Of a DNA stretch of 64,000 nt, positions 35,671 to 44,556 are shown one piece after another; the first letter of the stretch is position 1, and each line of letters starts with the position of its first letter. Below the pieces are notes generated by a model, which had not been told where the DNA came from, did no database searches, and saw nothing but the letters and a program-made list of their open reading frames with translations. The DNA is from Gammaproteobacteria bacterium (GTDB taxonomy: Bacteria > Pseudomonadota > Gammaproteobacteria > Pseudomonadales > Azotimanducaceae). The position numbers and the translations under genes are program-made. Location of the stretch: positions 125,305 to 189,304 of the forward strand of contig VXLL01000004.1 of assembly GCA_009841615.1 (NCBI GenBank). The letters run 5' to 3'.

Positions 35671-36552
35671 TTACTCCGTCTGTTCCAAAAGTTTTTTCCC
35701 AATCCAATGTTGCGCAAAATGAGCGGCTGTTCGACCGCTCCGAACGCCTCGATTTAACGCCCACTGCAATGCTTCTTTCTTGGTATCGGCGGTCATGTCC
35801 GAATCAAGCTGATATTGACTTGCTAACTTTTGAATCCAGTGGTTCACTACTCGTAAATATTGCTCTTGATCGAAAGGATGAAATGCCAACCAAAGCCCAA
35901 ACCGATCTGAAAGCGAGATTTTTTCTTCGATTGCTTCAGCTTCGTGCAGGTCTTGCTGACCCATCCCCTCGTTATCTCTATGCAATTCGGTAATGAGGTG
36001 CCTTCGATTAGAGGTTACATACAGGAGGATGTTCGTCGTTGCAGTTACTAGCGATCCTTCTAAAGCACTCTTAAGGTCCTTGTAGCTGAAATCAAACTCA
36101 TCAAACGACAAGTCGTCACAGAATATGATGAATTTGTATGGAAGATCTCCCAAAATTTCGGCGAGAATACCAATCTCAGCTAAATAGTGTTTTTCAACTT
36201 CAACTAAGCGTAATCCCTGAGTATGGTAATTTTGAAGAATGGCGTGGACTAAAGAGGACTTACCCGTACCTCTAGCACCCCACAGCAGTGCGTTGTTTGC
36301 TGGTAATCCCCGACAGAATAACTCTGTGTTATTGATCAAGCTCGTTTTATGACGATCAATCTCTAAGAGATCGTCAAGATCGTATGTTTCAAGATTTTTA
36401 ATCGGGTGGAATGTGCTGTAGGTTTCGTGGGAGCGCCATTTGGCAGCAAAAGTGTGTTCCCATTCAATCGATACTGTTTTTGGTAGATACACTCTGAGAT
36501 CGTCCACCAGACTCTCTAGTTTGTTGAGTAGTTGCCGAAGTTCCTGGTCCAT
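35671..36552 (-). CDS. DUF815-family AAA ATPase
   Basis: A 293-residue cytoplasmic ATPase. Walker A is GARGTGKSSLV (about residues 92-102) and Walker B is FIIFCDDLSFDE. The YVTSNRRHLI sensor-1 motif is typical of DUF815. The C-terminus has GRTAAHFAQHWIG. The function of this family is not established. The full length agrees with relatives. Confidence 0.88.
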   Translation of the reverse strand: MDQELRQLLNKLESLVDDLRVYLPKTVSIEWEHTFAAKWRSHETYSTFHPIKNLETYDLDDLLEIDRHKTSLINNTELFCRGLPANNALLWGARGTGKSSLVHAILQNYHTQGLRLVEVEKHYLAEIGILAEILGDLPYKFIIFCDDLSFDEFDFSYKDLKSALEGSLVTATTNILLYVTSNRRHLITELHRDNEGMGQQDLHEAEAIEEKISLSDRFGLWLAFHPFDQEQYLRVVNHWIQKLASQYQLDSDMTADTKKEALQWALNRGVRSGRTAAHFAQHWIGKKLLEQTE

Positions 36553-37019
36553 AACACCTAAATTTTACGAAGCACGATCGAGTTTGATTGGTGCAGTTTT
36601 ACCCTCGGCTCGTGAGTGCAAACGGGTAATGCTATAGCCTCTTCGGAATATTTAATAAAATTTTTTTGACTCTGTTTGAGGGTTTTGTCATGTCTGGTTT
36701 GTTCACCACGTTCATTGTCTATTTAGTTGTTCTATTTTTAGTCGCTGTTCATGCCAACTATCGTACAAAATCGATGTCAGATTTCGCTATAGGTGGTCGT
36801 TCAATCTCCAGTCCTGTAGCAGCTCTGTCAGCTGGAGCTAGTGACATGTCTGGTTGGCTAATGTTAGGACTACCTGGTGCAATCTATCTAAGTGGTCTGG
36901 TGGAACTTTGGATTGTTATTGGTTTGGTCGTTGGCGCGTTGCTAAACTGGTCTCTCGTCGCAAAACGACTACGTGTTGCTAGTGTAGTTTGGGGAGATGC
37001 TACCTCCATACCACATGTA

Positions 37020-37170
37020 TTGAGACTTGGTAGTGGCTCAGTTTGAAATTTGAGCCATTTCGGAGCCAGGCATAGATGCCGAGCCCGCTCGCTTCATCGA
37101 AGACTGCTGCACACTCCAGAGCAATGCAAGAAAGCTCCGAGCACCCAGTCTGACGTCCTCTCGACGATTA
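37020..37170 (-). ncRNA. Candidate omega (guide) RNA at the tnpB 3' end
   Basis: In IS605-type elements the guide RNA overlaps the end of tnpB and runs through the right end into flanking DNA. Here this stretch contains GGCATCTATGCC and a TGGCTCA...TGAGCCA hairpin just before the right end. The adjoining putP sequence, TACATGTGGTATGGAGGTAG on the minus strand, would be the guide. Start of the RNA is not determined. Confidence 0.45.
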
Positions 37171-38294
37171 TCGAAGATGTACCTCATCTCCGTAAGTTGG
37201 TAGATTCCCTCTGCACGAAGGTTCTGTGCCGCGTTCTGATCTCGGTCCAGTTCAACCTCGCAACTCGCACACGTCCAGACGCGGTCGTGCAAGGTCAACT
37301 CCTCGTTCTTCATGCTACACTCAGAACAAGTCTTCGAGGAAGGGTAAAAACGATCCACCTTCACTAAATGCTTGCCGGTCCACTGGCACTTGTATGCCAG
37401 CTGTCGAACAAACTCACCCCATGCGACATCTAAGATGTGCTTCGCCAATCGACGATTCTTCACTAATCCGCGCACGTTCAAGTTCTCGACGATCACCGCT
37501 TGGTTTTCGCGGACGAGTTTCGTCGATAACTTATGGAGGTAATCCTGACGCGCATTAGCGACTTTCTCATGCAGTCGCGCGACTTTTTTGCGTTGCTGAC
37601 GATAACGATGGGAGCCCTTTACCTTTCTCGACAACGATCGTTGCTCGCGTCGTAGCTTGGGTAGGTGCTGAGTATAGAACCTGGGATTCTCGTGATTCGT
37701 GGTCTCCGTCTCATTTGCCACTGTTGCAAAATCCTTGAGTCCCAGATCCACGCCACATACGTGAGTAAGCTCTTGGATCGGTGTGGGCATCGGTTTCCCA
37801 TCATCGACCAGAATCGAGACGAAGTATTTGTGGGTTGGTGTCTTCTTCAACGTAACCGTTTTGATCTTCCCGCGAAAAGATCGACTGAGTCGAATTTTGA
37901 CGCGACCCAGTTTCGGAATGTGAATGTGACTTCCCTCCAAGAACGAACCCTGCGTATACGCCATCGACTGGTGTCCGTTGCGCCGCGACTTAAACCGGGG
38001 ATGTCCGGCTCGTTCTTGAAAGAAGTTTTGATAGGCGGCATCTAAGTTTTTGAGTCCTTCGTACAAGGACTGCGCGTACGTAAGGTACAACCAAGAATAG
38101 TCATCATCGCGTTTCAGTTCCACCAGTTCGCGACACATGTCGAAGAACGATAAGTGCTTCTTCTTATCCTCAAACCGCTGTTGTTGGAGTGCCAAGAAAT
38201 AGTTGTAAACGAACCGTACTGACCCAAACTGCCGACGCAATGTCTGTTGCTGGACATCCGTAGGGTAGACTCGATAGCAATACGCCTTCAACAT
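37038..38294 (-). CDS. tnpB: TnpB, RNA-guided nuclease of an IS200/IS605-type element
   Basis: A 418-residue protein with the complete TnpB layout. It has an N-terminal helix-turn-helix-like start (MLKAYCYRVYPTDVQQQTLRRQFG), then a RuvC nuclease with D183 (GVDLGLKDF), E270 (VIVENLNVRG) and D352 (RDQNAAQNL). The zinc finger has cysteines 323, 326, 342 and 345. All catalytic residues are present, so it is likely active. Family members cut DNA next to a short motif using a guide RNA from the element's right end. The C-terminal tail overlaps the RNA-coding region. Confidence 0.92.
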   Translation of the reverse strand: MLKAYCYRVYPTDVQQQTLRRQFGSVRFVYNYFLALQQQRFEDKKKHLSFFDMCRELVELKRDDDYSWLYLTYAQSLYEGLKNLDAAYQNFFQERAGHPRFKSRRNGHQSMAYTQGSFLEGSHIHIPKLGRVKIRLSRSFRGKIKTVTLKKTPTHKYFVSILVDDGKPMPTPIQELTHVCGVDLGLKDFATVANETETTNHENPRFYTQHLPKLRREQRSLSRKVKGSHRYRQQRKKVARLHEKVANARQDYLHKLSTKLVRENQAVIVENLNVRGLVKNRRLAKHILDVAWGEFVRQLAYKCQWTGKHLVKVDRFYPSSKTCSECSMKNEELTLHDRVWTCASCEVELDRDQNAAQNLRAEGIYQLTEMRYIFDNRREDVRLGARSFLALLWSVQQSSMKRAGSASMPGSEMAQISN

Positions 38295-39413
38295 GTACTA
38301 TATTATAGTAATAAATTCAAATTGAGCCACTACCTGAAACTCATAGTCGCAGCGAACGGACCACTGTTGCAGATCGTCGCGGCGTTCGCCATAGTAGTAT
38401 TCTTCACGATCTATATTTCAGCTGGGTTCATTGCCGGTGCTAAATTGTTTGAGAGTGTGTTTAACTTAGACTACGTTTGGGCATGGTTTCTTGGAGCCTT
38501 TATCGTGATGTGTTATACAGTGCTTGGAAGATTCCTCGCGGTAAGCTGGACGGAAACATTTCAAGCACTATTGATGATGCTGGTATTGGTAATAGTGCCA
38601 ATTCTTGCCTTCAGTGTAGGTAGTCCCAACGAGAATTTGAACACTACTACTCCGCCAGTTTGGGATGCCGGTGTTTATGGAATTCTCAGTGTAATCGGTC
38701 TCTTGGCTTGGGGTCTAGGGTACTTCGGGCAACCGCACATACTAAAGAGATTCATGGCATTGAAAAATCCTGATGACGCCCGATCAGCACGCGTTATTGG
38801 TATGTCGTGGATGGTCATCTCATGTCTTGGTGCAGTCGCTGTAGCCTACGCGGGGCTACATCTTTTGCCCAGAATCGAAGACGAAGAGACCATACTCATC
38901 AAACTTAGCGAAATTTTGTTAAATCCTTGGATTGCCGGAGTTGTTATCGCGGCAATCATGGCGGCTGCTATGAGTACCGTCGACTCTCAATTGATGGTAA
39001 TTACGACATCAATCGTCAATTCGCGCTGGCTCGGCGACAGAGCCGCATTGTTCATTAATCGAATTGGAGTAATTGTTGTTGGTACTATTGCATTGCTTCT
39101 TGCTCTCGACCCACACAGTAAGATCTTTGGCACGGTCAGCTTGGCATGGGCTGGGAATGGTGCAAGTATTGGTCCCTGTGTGCTATTTTCGCTGTTCTAT
39201 CGTAAAACAACTGGACCAGCACTGATAGCTGGGATACTTGTAGCTATTTTTGTTGTACCGATATGGACAGAACTATTGTCCGGTGGTATTTTTGACGTCT
39301 ACGCCCTGCTCCCCGCATTCATGCTGTCCAGCATAGTAATTTGGATTGTTTCTCGTCAGTGGCCCGATGAGCGAGCTCAGGCGCGCTTTGATGAGTTTAC
39401 TAAACAGGTCGAG

Positions 39414-39815
39414 TCAGGTACGACGTAATGGAACGATGTTATCTGTCTGCTTACTGAAGATTTGATGATCGAGGTCCGCTCCGTCTAGTCCGATCTTACC
39501 CTTATCGAAAAATCTAATCTCGTAACCGACTTCGTCCCCACCGGATTCAGAAAGTATCAAAGAAGACTGACTAATTCGCCATTTTCCTTGTTTGACGGTC
39601 TCCTGTTGTCGGAGTTCGTATGTACCCTTGGAGAGTTCTCCGTTAAATAAAAACAACACTGGGTCTTGCCCGTCCGGTGGAGCATCCTGTGCCCAAGAGC
39701 CGGGAAGTTCTAGACTAGTTAGCCACTTTTGTCGCGCAGCACTGGTCCTGCTATACCAAGTGACTACTATCAACGCGATCGCCATCAATCCTAACAGTAT
39801 TCCGATCCGTCCCAT
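39414..39815 (-). CDS. Membrane-anchored protein of unknown function
   Basis: A 133-residue protein with one N-terminal membrane segment (about 4-20) and a small beta-rich extracytoplasmic part (GSWAQDAPP ... GTYELRQQETVKQGKWRIS), like a lipocalin-type or DUF-type domain. It overlaps the end of putP by 15 bases on the opposite strand. Family not recognised. Confidence 0.6.
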   Translation of the reverse strand: MGRIGILLGLMAIALIVVTWYSRTSAARQKWLTSLELPGSWAQDAPPDGQDPVLFLFNGELSKGTYELRQQETVKQGKWRISQSSLILSESGGDEVGYEIRFFDKGKIGLDGADLDHQIFSKQTDNIVPLRRT

Positions 39816-40030
39816 ATTTCGAAACTACCTCATTCAGAACAGACTGAAAACGCGACACACAAGGATTCGAACACTAACTTCTAAGATAAGCACAAAGCTC
39901 TAAGCTGACGTGGAGTTTTGAGGAGAAAACATAGTAGAAGTAAATCTTCACAGGCATTTATTGCTTGATTTATTATCTATATAGTATCTAAAATGGAATA
40001 AATATTGTCCCATTACTGAGCTCAAATTTA

Positions 40031-41515
40031 TTAACCAAAACCCATTTCTTCAATATCTACAGGGACTAACGGATACTGTATCCCTGCCCATTTTTGTACT
40101 ACACGTACGACTTGACAACAATATCCAAACTCATTGTCATACCACGCATAGATTTGAACATGCTTACCGTCATCCGCAACGATCGTCGCTTGACCATCGA
40201 CGATACAGGCATGCCGATTCCCTATAAAGTCTGACGATACGACCTCTGATTCATAGGTGTAGTCAATTTGCCGCTGCAAAGTAGAGAATAACGAAACATC
40301 ACGTAAATATCTCGTAACTTCTTCCTTAGTCGTCTCTGATTGCAGTGTCAAGTTTAGTATCGCCAACGACACGTTTGGAAGGGGCACTCTGATAGCATTG
40401 CCCGTAAGACGTCCTTTTAGATGTGGTAAGAAACTCGCTACCGCTTTCGAAGCACCCGTTTCAGTAATCACAAGGTTTAATGGTGCTCCCCTACCGCGAC
40501 GATCTTTTTTGTGATAGTTGTCTGTTAAATTCTGATCCGGTGTATAGGCGTGCACGGTTTCCATGTGCCCGTATTCAATGCGATATTTATTGTCCATTAC
40601 TTTCAATATAGGAACGATCGCATTAGTAGTGCATGAACCTGCCGAGATTATTTTCTCATCAGCTGACAAAAGGTGCGAATTTATTCCCGATACTATATTT
40701 GGTACGGAACCCTTTGAGGGAGCTGTAACAATAACTCGATCAACGCCGTTCGCTTCGAGGTGTTGTCCTAATCCAGCTTCATTCCTCCAAACTCCTGTAT
40801 TGTCAATCACGAGCGCGTTCTCAATGCCGTATTGCTCGTAGTCAACCTCGGCAGGGTTGGTCGCATAAATGAAACGCACCACGTTTCCGTTAACGATGAG
40901 GCAGTTGTTTTCCCGATCAATTCGAATAGTACCGGAAAAGTCTCCGTGAACAGAATCATGCCGCAACAAAAGGGCGCGTTTTTCGAGGTCGTTTTGCGCT
41001 GCAGGACGAAGAACGACGGCACGTAATCGCAATTGATCGCCGCCACCAGTCTTTTCAATCAACAGACGCGCAAGTAGACGACCAATTCGACCAAAACCAT
41101 AAAGTACTACGTCCTGCGGCTTGGCCAGAGGCTTAACGTGTCTTCCTAACACATGAGCAAACTGCTGCTGCGCGTAATCTTCTACCGTCGGTGGGTCTTC
41201 ACCATACTCGCATAAATTCATATGCTTTACCGTAAGTTGACCTAGGTCAAAATGCGCAGGACCACAATCTAACTCGGCAACAGCTTTTAGCATCGGATAA
41301 GTCTCAAATTCTGACAATTCGTTTTGTGCCGTTTGTCTGACGAACCGATGAGTACTCATGATGTCGGTGACGCTCTTGTTGTATAACGCCCGTCCGAATA
41401 GATAGGTAACGATGTTTTTGCGATACAGTTGCCCGATCATTGGAATCATTGCTTCCGCAAGTGCTTCGCGTTCTTTCCAGTCTGGGAAATAATCGTCTAA
41501 ATGGTCTAATGCCAA
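40031..41515 (-). CDS. gap: Glyceraldehyde-3-phosphate dehydrogenase, long form
   Basis: A 494-residue enzyme with an extra N-terminal ~130 residues ahead of the GAPDH fold, as in the long-form GAPDH found next to mfd in pseudomonads. The NAD-binding motif GFGRIGR and the catalytic SCTTNA are clear, as is WYDNEFGYC near the end. It oxidises glyceraldehyde-3-phosphate in glycolysis or runs in reverse. The N-terminal extension has no assigned role. Confidence 0.92.
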   Translation of the reverse strand: MALDHLDDYFPDWKEREALAEAMIPMIGQLYRKNIVTYLFGRALYNKSVTDIMSTHRFVRQTAQNELSEFETYPMLKAVAELDCGPAHFDLGQLTVKHMNLCEYGEDPPTVEDYAQQQFAHVLGRHVKPLAKPQDVVLYGFGRIGRLLARLLIEKTGGGDQLRLRAVVLRPAAQNDLEKRALLLRHDSVHGDFSGTIRIDRENNCLIVNGNVVRFIYATNPAEVDYEQYGIENALVIDNTGVWRNEAGLGQHLEANGVDRVIVTAPSKGSVPNIVSGINSHLLSADEKIISAGSCTTNAIVPILKVMDNKYRIEYGHMETVHAYTPDQNLTDNYHKKDRRGRGAPLNLVITETGASKAVASFLPHLKGRLTGNAIRVPLPNVSLAILNLTLQSETTKEEVTRYLRDVSLFSTLQRQIDYTYESEVVSSDFIGNRHACIVDGQATIVADDGKHVQIYAWYDNEFGYCCQVVRVVQKWAGIQYPLVPVDIEEMGFG

Positions 41516-41680
41516 TGTACTTTCCTATGTAAATTTGTCACCTGTCCTATCCAAACAGAAAATGATGAGATGTGCTCAAACGACTTGAACCCCGCTCCTG
41601 TCATTCGAAGTAAGATCAACGGTTATAGTTGCGTTGCAATTGGTCTGTAATTCTCTAAAGTGATGTCGATGCGGCTAATT

Positions 41681-42736
41681 TCAACGAAGACTTTCGTTGA
41701 TTTGCACTAATTTCTCTGCTCCAGGACACAGATTCTCCTGAGCTAGGCCATTAAAGGGGGTGTCGGAAGTACCCAAGATGTCATGGCAATCTACCGCGTC
41801 TTCTTCAAGAAAGAGCAACCCTGTTACTATCTCACCCTCCTCTTGAGCTTTCTGAACATAAGTTAGCGCAGATACTCGGTCATTGGGTTCGTAGGAATCA
41901 GAGAGTTTTCGTAACTGAAGTTTGGATCCATCATGCATCGGTACGGAAATGGTAGTACCCTCCTCGTACTCGACGGCTATTTCATCTCGAGGCATGATCA
42001 GATTCGCATCGACCACTGGTTCGGTGTGATTTCGAACGTGGGAATAGCTCTTGGTAGAGCCCTCGTGATTGTTGAACATCACACAAGGTGAGATTACATC
42101 AATGAAAGCAAAACCCTTGTGGAGTACTGCAGCTTTTATTAATGGTATTAGCTGCTGTTTGTCTCCGGAGAAGCTACGCGCAACGAAACTAGCACCGAGC
42201 TGAATTGCTAAGCTAACTAAATCAATCGGCGCGTAAAGATTTGGCACTCCGCGTTTACTCGTAGAACCCATGTCGTTTGTTGCCGAGAACTGCCCCTTCG
42301 TAAGTCCGTACGTCCCATTGTTATCGACGATATAACACATATCGACTTTACGACGAATAATGTGGGCGAACTGACCAAGTCCTATCGAAGCACTATCCCC
42401 GTCGCCCGATATTCCAATGTATTTGAGCTCTTTGTTCGCTAGATACGCCCCGGTAGCTATTGATGGCATCCGCCCATGTACCGAGTTAAAACCGTGTGCG
42501 TTTCCAAGAAAATAGCTAGGAGTCTTAGACGAACAGCCAATTCCTGACACTTTGGCAAATTGATGTGGAGGTATCGACAGTTCGTGGCACGCTTGAATTA
42601 CAGCCGCGCTCACGGAGTCATGACCACACCCTGCACAGAGCGTAGAGACGATTGCTTCATAGTCCCGTCGAGTTAGCCCTATTTCGTTCGTTTTGAGTAA
42701 CGGATGTCGAGCTTTTGGTTTAGGTACAAACGTCAT
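41681..42736 (-). CDS. 2-oxoacid:ferredoxin oxidoreductase beta subunit
   Basis: A 351-residue thiamine-diphosphate-binding subunit. It has a cysteine pair in CAGCGHDSV, the TPP/Mg motif GDGDSASIG followed by NNGTYGLTKGQ, and the family's TPDY-like C-terminal part. It overlaps the alpha subunit gene by four bases. The complex most likely oxidises 2-oxoglutarate or pyruvate to the acyl-CoA with reduction of ferredoxin. The substrate cannot be told from sequence here. Confidence 0.88.
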   Translation of the reverse strand: MTFVPKPKARHPLLKTNEIGLTRRDYEAIVSTLCAGCGHDSVSAAVIQACHELSIPPHQFAKVSGIGCSSKTPSYFLGNAHGFNSVHGRMPSIATGAYLANKELKYIGISGDGDSASIGLGQFAHIIRRKVDMCYIVDNNGTYGLTKGQFSATNDMGSTSKRGVPNLYAPIDLVSLAIQLGASFVARSFSGDKQQLIPLIKAAVLHKGFAFIDVISPCVMFNNHEGSTKSYSHVRNHTEPVVDANLIMPRDEIAVEYEEGTTISVPMHDGSKLQLRKLSDSYEPNDRVSALTYVQKAQEEGEIVTGLLFLEEDAVDCHDILGTSDTPFNGLAQENLCPGAEKLVQINESLR

Positions 42737-44556
42737 GATTCCACCTCTCTTAATCGAGGCAACTTGTTAACAACATAGTGCTCTGTCACTTCCTCGACAA
42801 TGTAGTCCGCTGAAATCGAAAATCCGCCGTAATACAGAATCGAAACAATTTTCTTAGGATCAATTCCTAGGTCAAATGAAATGAGGGACTTCATCTGAGC
42901 ATCGCGATTCTGTTCCACCAAGAAAATTTTCTCATGGGCGTCTATAAAGTCAGCCACCTCGGGTCCAAACGGATAGCTCCGAATACGGAGCGAATTCAAT
43001 GCAATCCCGTTTTCATCCAACAAACTTAACGACTCGTTCATGGGCGTTGTGGTCGTACCATAGTAAATAATGCCCGCACGGCCATTTCTATGTTCAACTT
43101 CTGACGCTGGCATGAGACTACGGATGGTCTCCCATTTTTTGTTGAGACGATCCATGTTGTGTATATAGCTCTGGGCGTCCTCGGTGTATACGGCCCACTC
43201 GTTCCTAGATGACCCACGGGTAAAAAACGATCCCTTCGTAGGATGCGTTCCTGGGAGGGTACGGTACCCTATTCCGTCTCCGTCAACATCCACGTATCGA
43301 CCGTATCGTTCTATTTGTTCGAGATCCTCGAAATTGAGAACTTTACCGCGGTCATATTCCCGCGCATCGTCCCACTGAAACGGCTCGGAAAGCGTTTGAT
43401 TCATACCGAGTTCTAAATCCGTCATGACTATCACAGGAGATTGAATACGTTCCGCTAAATCAAATGCGTCAGCCGCGAAATCAAAACACTCCTTCGGAGT
43501 TGCCGGAAGAAGTATCGGATGTTTTGTATCGCCATGGGACGCAAATGCTACACTCAAGATGTCTGATTGCTGTGTTCGCGTCGGCATGCCTGTTGACGGA
43601 CCGGCTCGCTGCACGTCAAACACAACCGCGGGTACTTCGGCGAAGTAAGCAAGTCCTAGAAACTCGTTCATCAACGAAATTCCTGGACCACTGGTAGCAG
43701 TAAAAGCACGCGCTCCATTCCACCCAGCACCGATTACCATGCCAATAGCTGACAATTCGTCCTCAGCTTGAATTATCGCAAAGTTCTTCTTTTTTGTTTC
43801 CGAATCAACGCGTAATCTTGAAGCATGTTTCTCATACGCATCTGCGACAGATGTTGACGGTGTGATTGGATACCAAGCACATAGCGTAGCACCACCATAA
43901 ATCGCACCGAGAGCAGCGGCTTCGTTTCCGTCGACAAGAATTCGATCACCCACTAGATCAACGCGTGTCACTTGGATGTCCATAGGACACGGTAGATATT
44001 TCAGAGCATAGTTTCGGCCTAGCTCCAATGCGTGAATATTGGGCTGAATAAGTTTGTCTTTGCCACGATATTGGGAAGCCACCATACTCGTAAGGACATC
44101 AAACTCCATATTCAGCAATGCCGATAATGCTCCGACATACACGATATTTTTGAACAATTGACGTTGTTTCGGATCCGAAAACTCTGCTAGGATTAACTTG
44201 GTAATGGGAATGCCGATCTCGTGCACGTCATCTCGATAGAGTTCACGTGGGCGACCGCGAGTGCTGTCGTAAATTAGATAGCCACCGCTTTCGAGTCGGT
44301 TAACATCCTCCTTGTAGGTCTCTGCGTTCATCGCGACCATGATGTCCACTTTATCTCGGCGACCGAAGTACTCACGTGCAGACGCTCGTACTTCGAACCA
44401 CGTGGGAAGCCCTTGAATATTTGAAGGGAAAATATTCCGAGTTGTGACTGGAATTCCCATCCGAAACACCGCTTTCGCGAACATTCCATTCGCACTAGCG
44501 GAACCAGAGCCATTGACATTCGCAAACCGAATGACAAACTCGTTGAATGAAGTCAT
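42733..44556 (-). CDS. 2-oxoacid:ferredoxin oxidoreductase alpha subunit (gamma-alpha fusion)
   Basis: A 607-residue subunit. Residues about 1-190 are the gamma domain (FANVNGSGSASANGMFAKA...) and the rest the alpha domain, with the PITPSTSVADAYE and GPGISLMNEFLGLAYFAEVPAVVFDVQRAGPSTGMPT signatures. Such gamma-alpha fusion is typical of KorA-like enzymes. It overlaps its neighbours by four bases on both sides, showing one operon with the GltD-like protein and the beta subunit. Confidence 0.9.
   Translation of the reverse strand: MTSFNEFVIRFANVNGSGSASANGMFAKAVFRMGIPVTTRNIFPSNIQGLPTWFEVRASAREYFGRRDKVDIMVAMNAETYKEDVNRLESGGYLIYDSTRGRPRELYRDDVHEIGIPITKLILAEFSDPKQRQLFKNIVYVGALSALLNMEFDVLTSMVASQYRGKDKLIQPNIHALELGRNYALKYLPCPMDIQVTRVDLVGDRILVDGNEAAALGAIYGGATLCAWYPITPSTSVADAYEKHASRLRVDSETKKKNFAIIQAEDELSAIGMVIGAGWNGARAFTATSGPGISLMNEFLGLAYFAEVPAVVFDVQRAGPSTGMPTRTQQSDILSVAFASHGDTKHPILLPATPKECFDFAADAFDLAERIQSPVIVMTDLELGMNQTLSEPFQWDDAREYDRGKVLNFEDLEQIERYGRYVDVDGDGIGYRTLPGTHPTKGSFFTRGSSRNEWAVYTEDAQSYIHNMDRLNKKWETIRSLMPASEVEHRNGRAGIIYYGTTTTPMNESLSLLDENGIALNSLRIRSYPFGPEVADFIDAHEKIFLVEQNRDAQMKSLISFDLGIDPKKIVSILYYGGFSISADYIVEEVTEHYVVNKLPRLREVES

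Larger units (their letters stand above)
37020..38333 (-). mobile_element. tnpB-only IS200/IS605-type element
   Basis: A 1314-base insertion in putP carrying only tnpB; no tnpA is present. Both ends carry subterminal inverted copies of GGTAGTGGCTCA (37029-37040 and 38324-38335). On the minus strand the proposed right end finishes ...AAGTCTCAA, like the TCAA ending of known family members, and contains a 7-bp hairpin (TGGCTCA/TGAGCCA, 37034-37057). No target duplication is seen, as expected for this family. Exact ends are inferred; other positions giving the same in-frame join within a few bases cannot be excluded. Confidence 0.7.
36690..39428 (+). pseudogene. putP: Sodium/proline symporter putP, split by a tnpB element
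   Basis: Two halves of one sodium:solute symporter. The first, from ATG 36690 (with GAGGG at proper spacing), reads MSGLFTTFIVYLVVLF ... DATSIPHV. The second resumes LKLIVAANGPLLQIVAAFAIVVFFTIY and continues to 39428. Removing 1314 bases restores a continuous 474-residue frame with no gain or loss of residues against the PutP pattern (LPDYFTGRF...). Both halves are otherwise free of stops or frameshifts, so the insertion is probably recent. As it stands no functional transporter can be made unless the element leaves. The 3' end overlaps the convergent neighbour by 15 bases. Confidence 0.88.

Noticed and set aside
36690..39428. Two separate small transporter genes flanking tnpB
   Set aside because: The pieces are the N- and C-terminal parts of one PutP and join in frame without gap.
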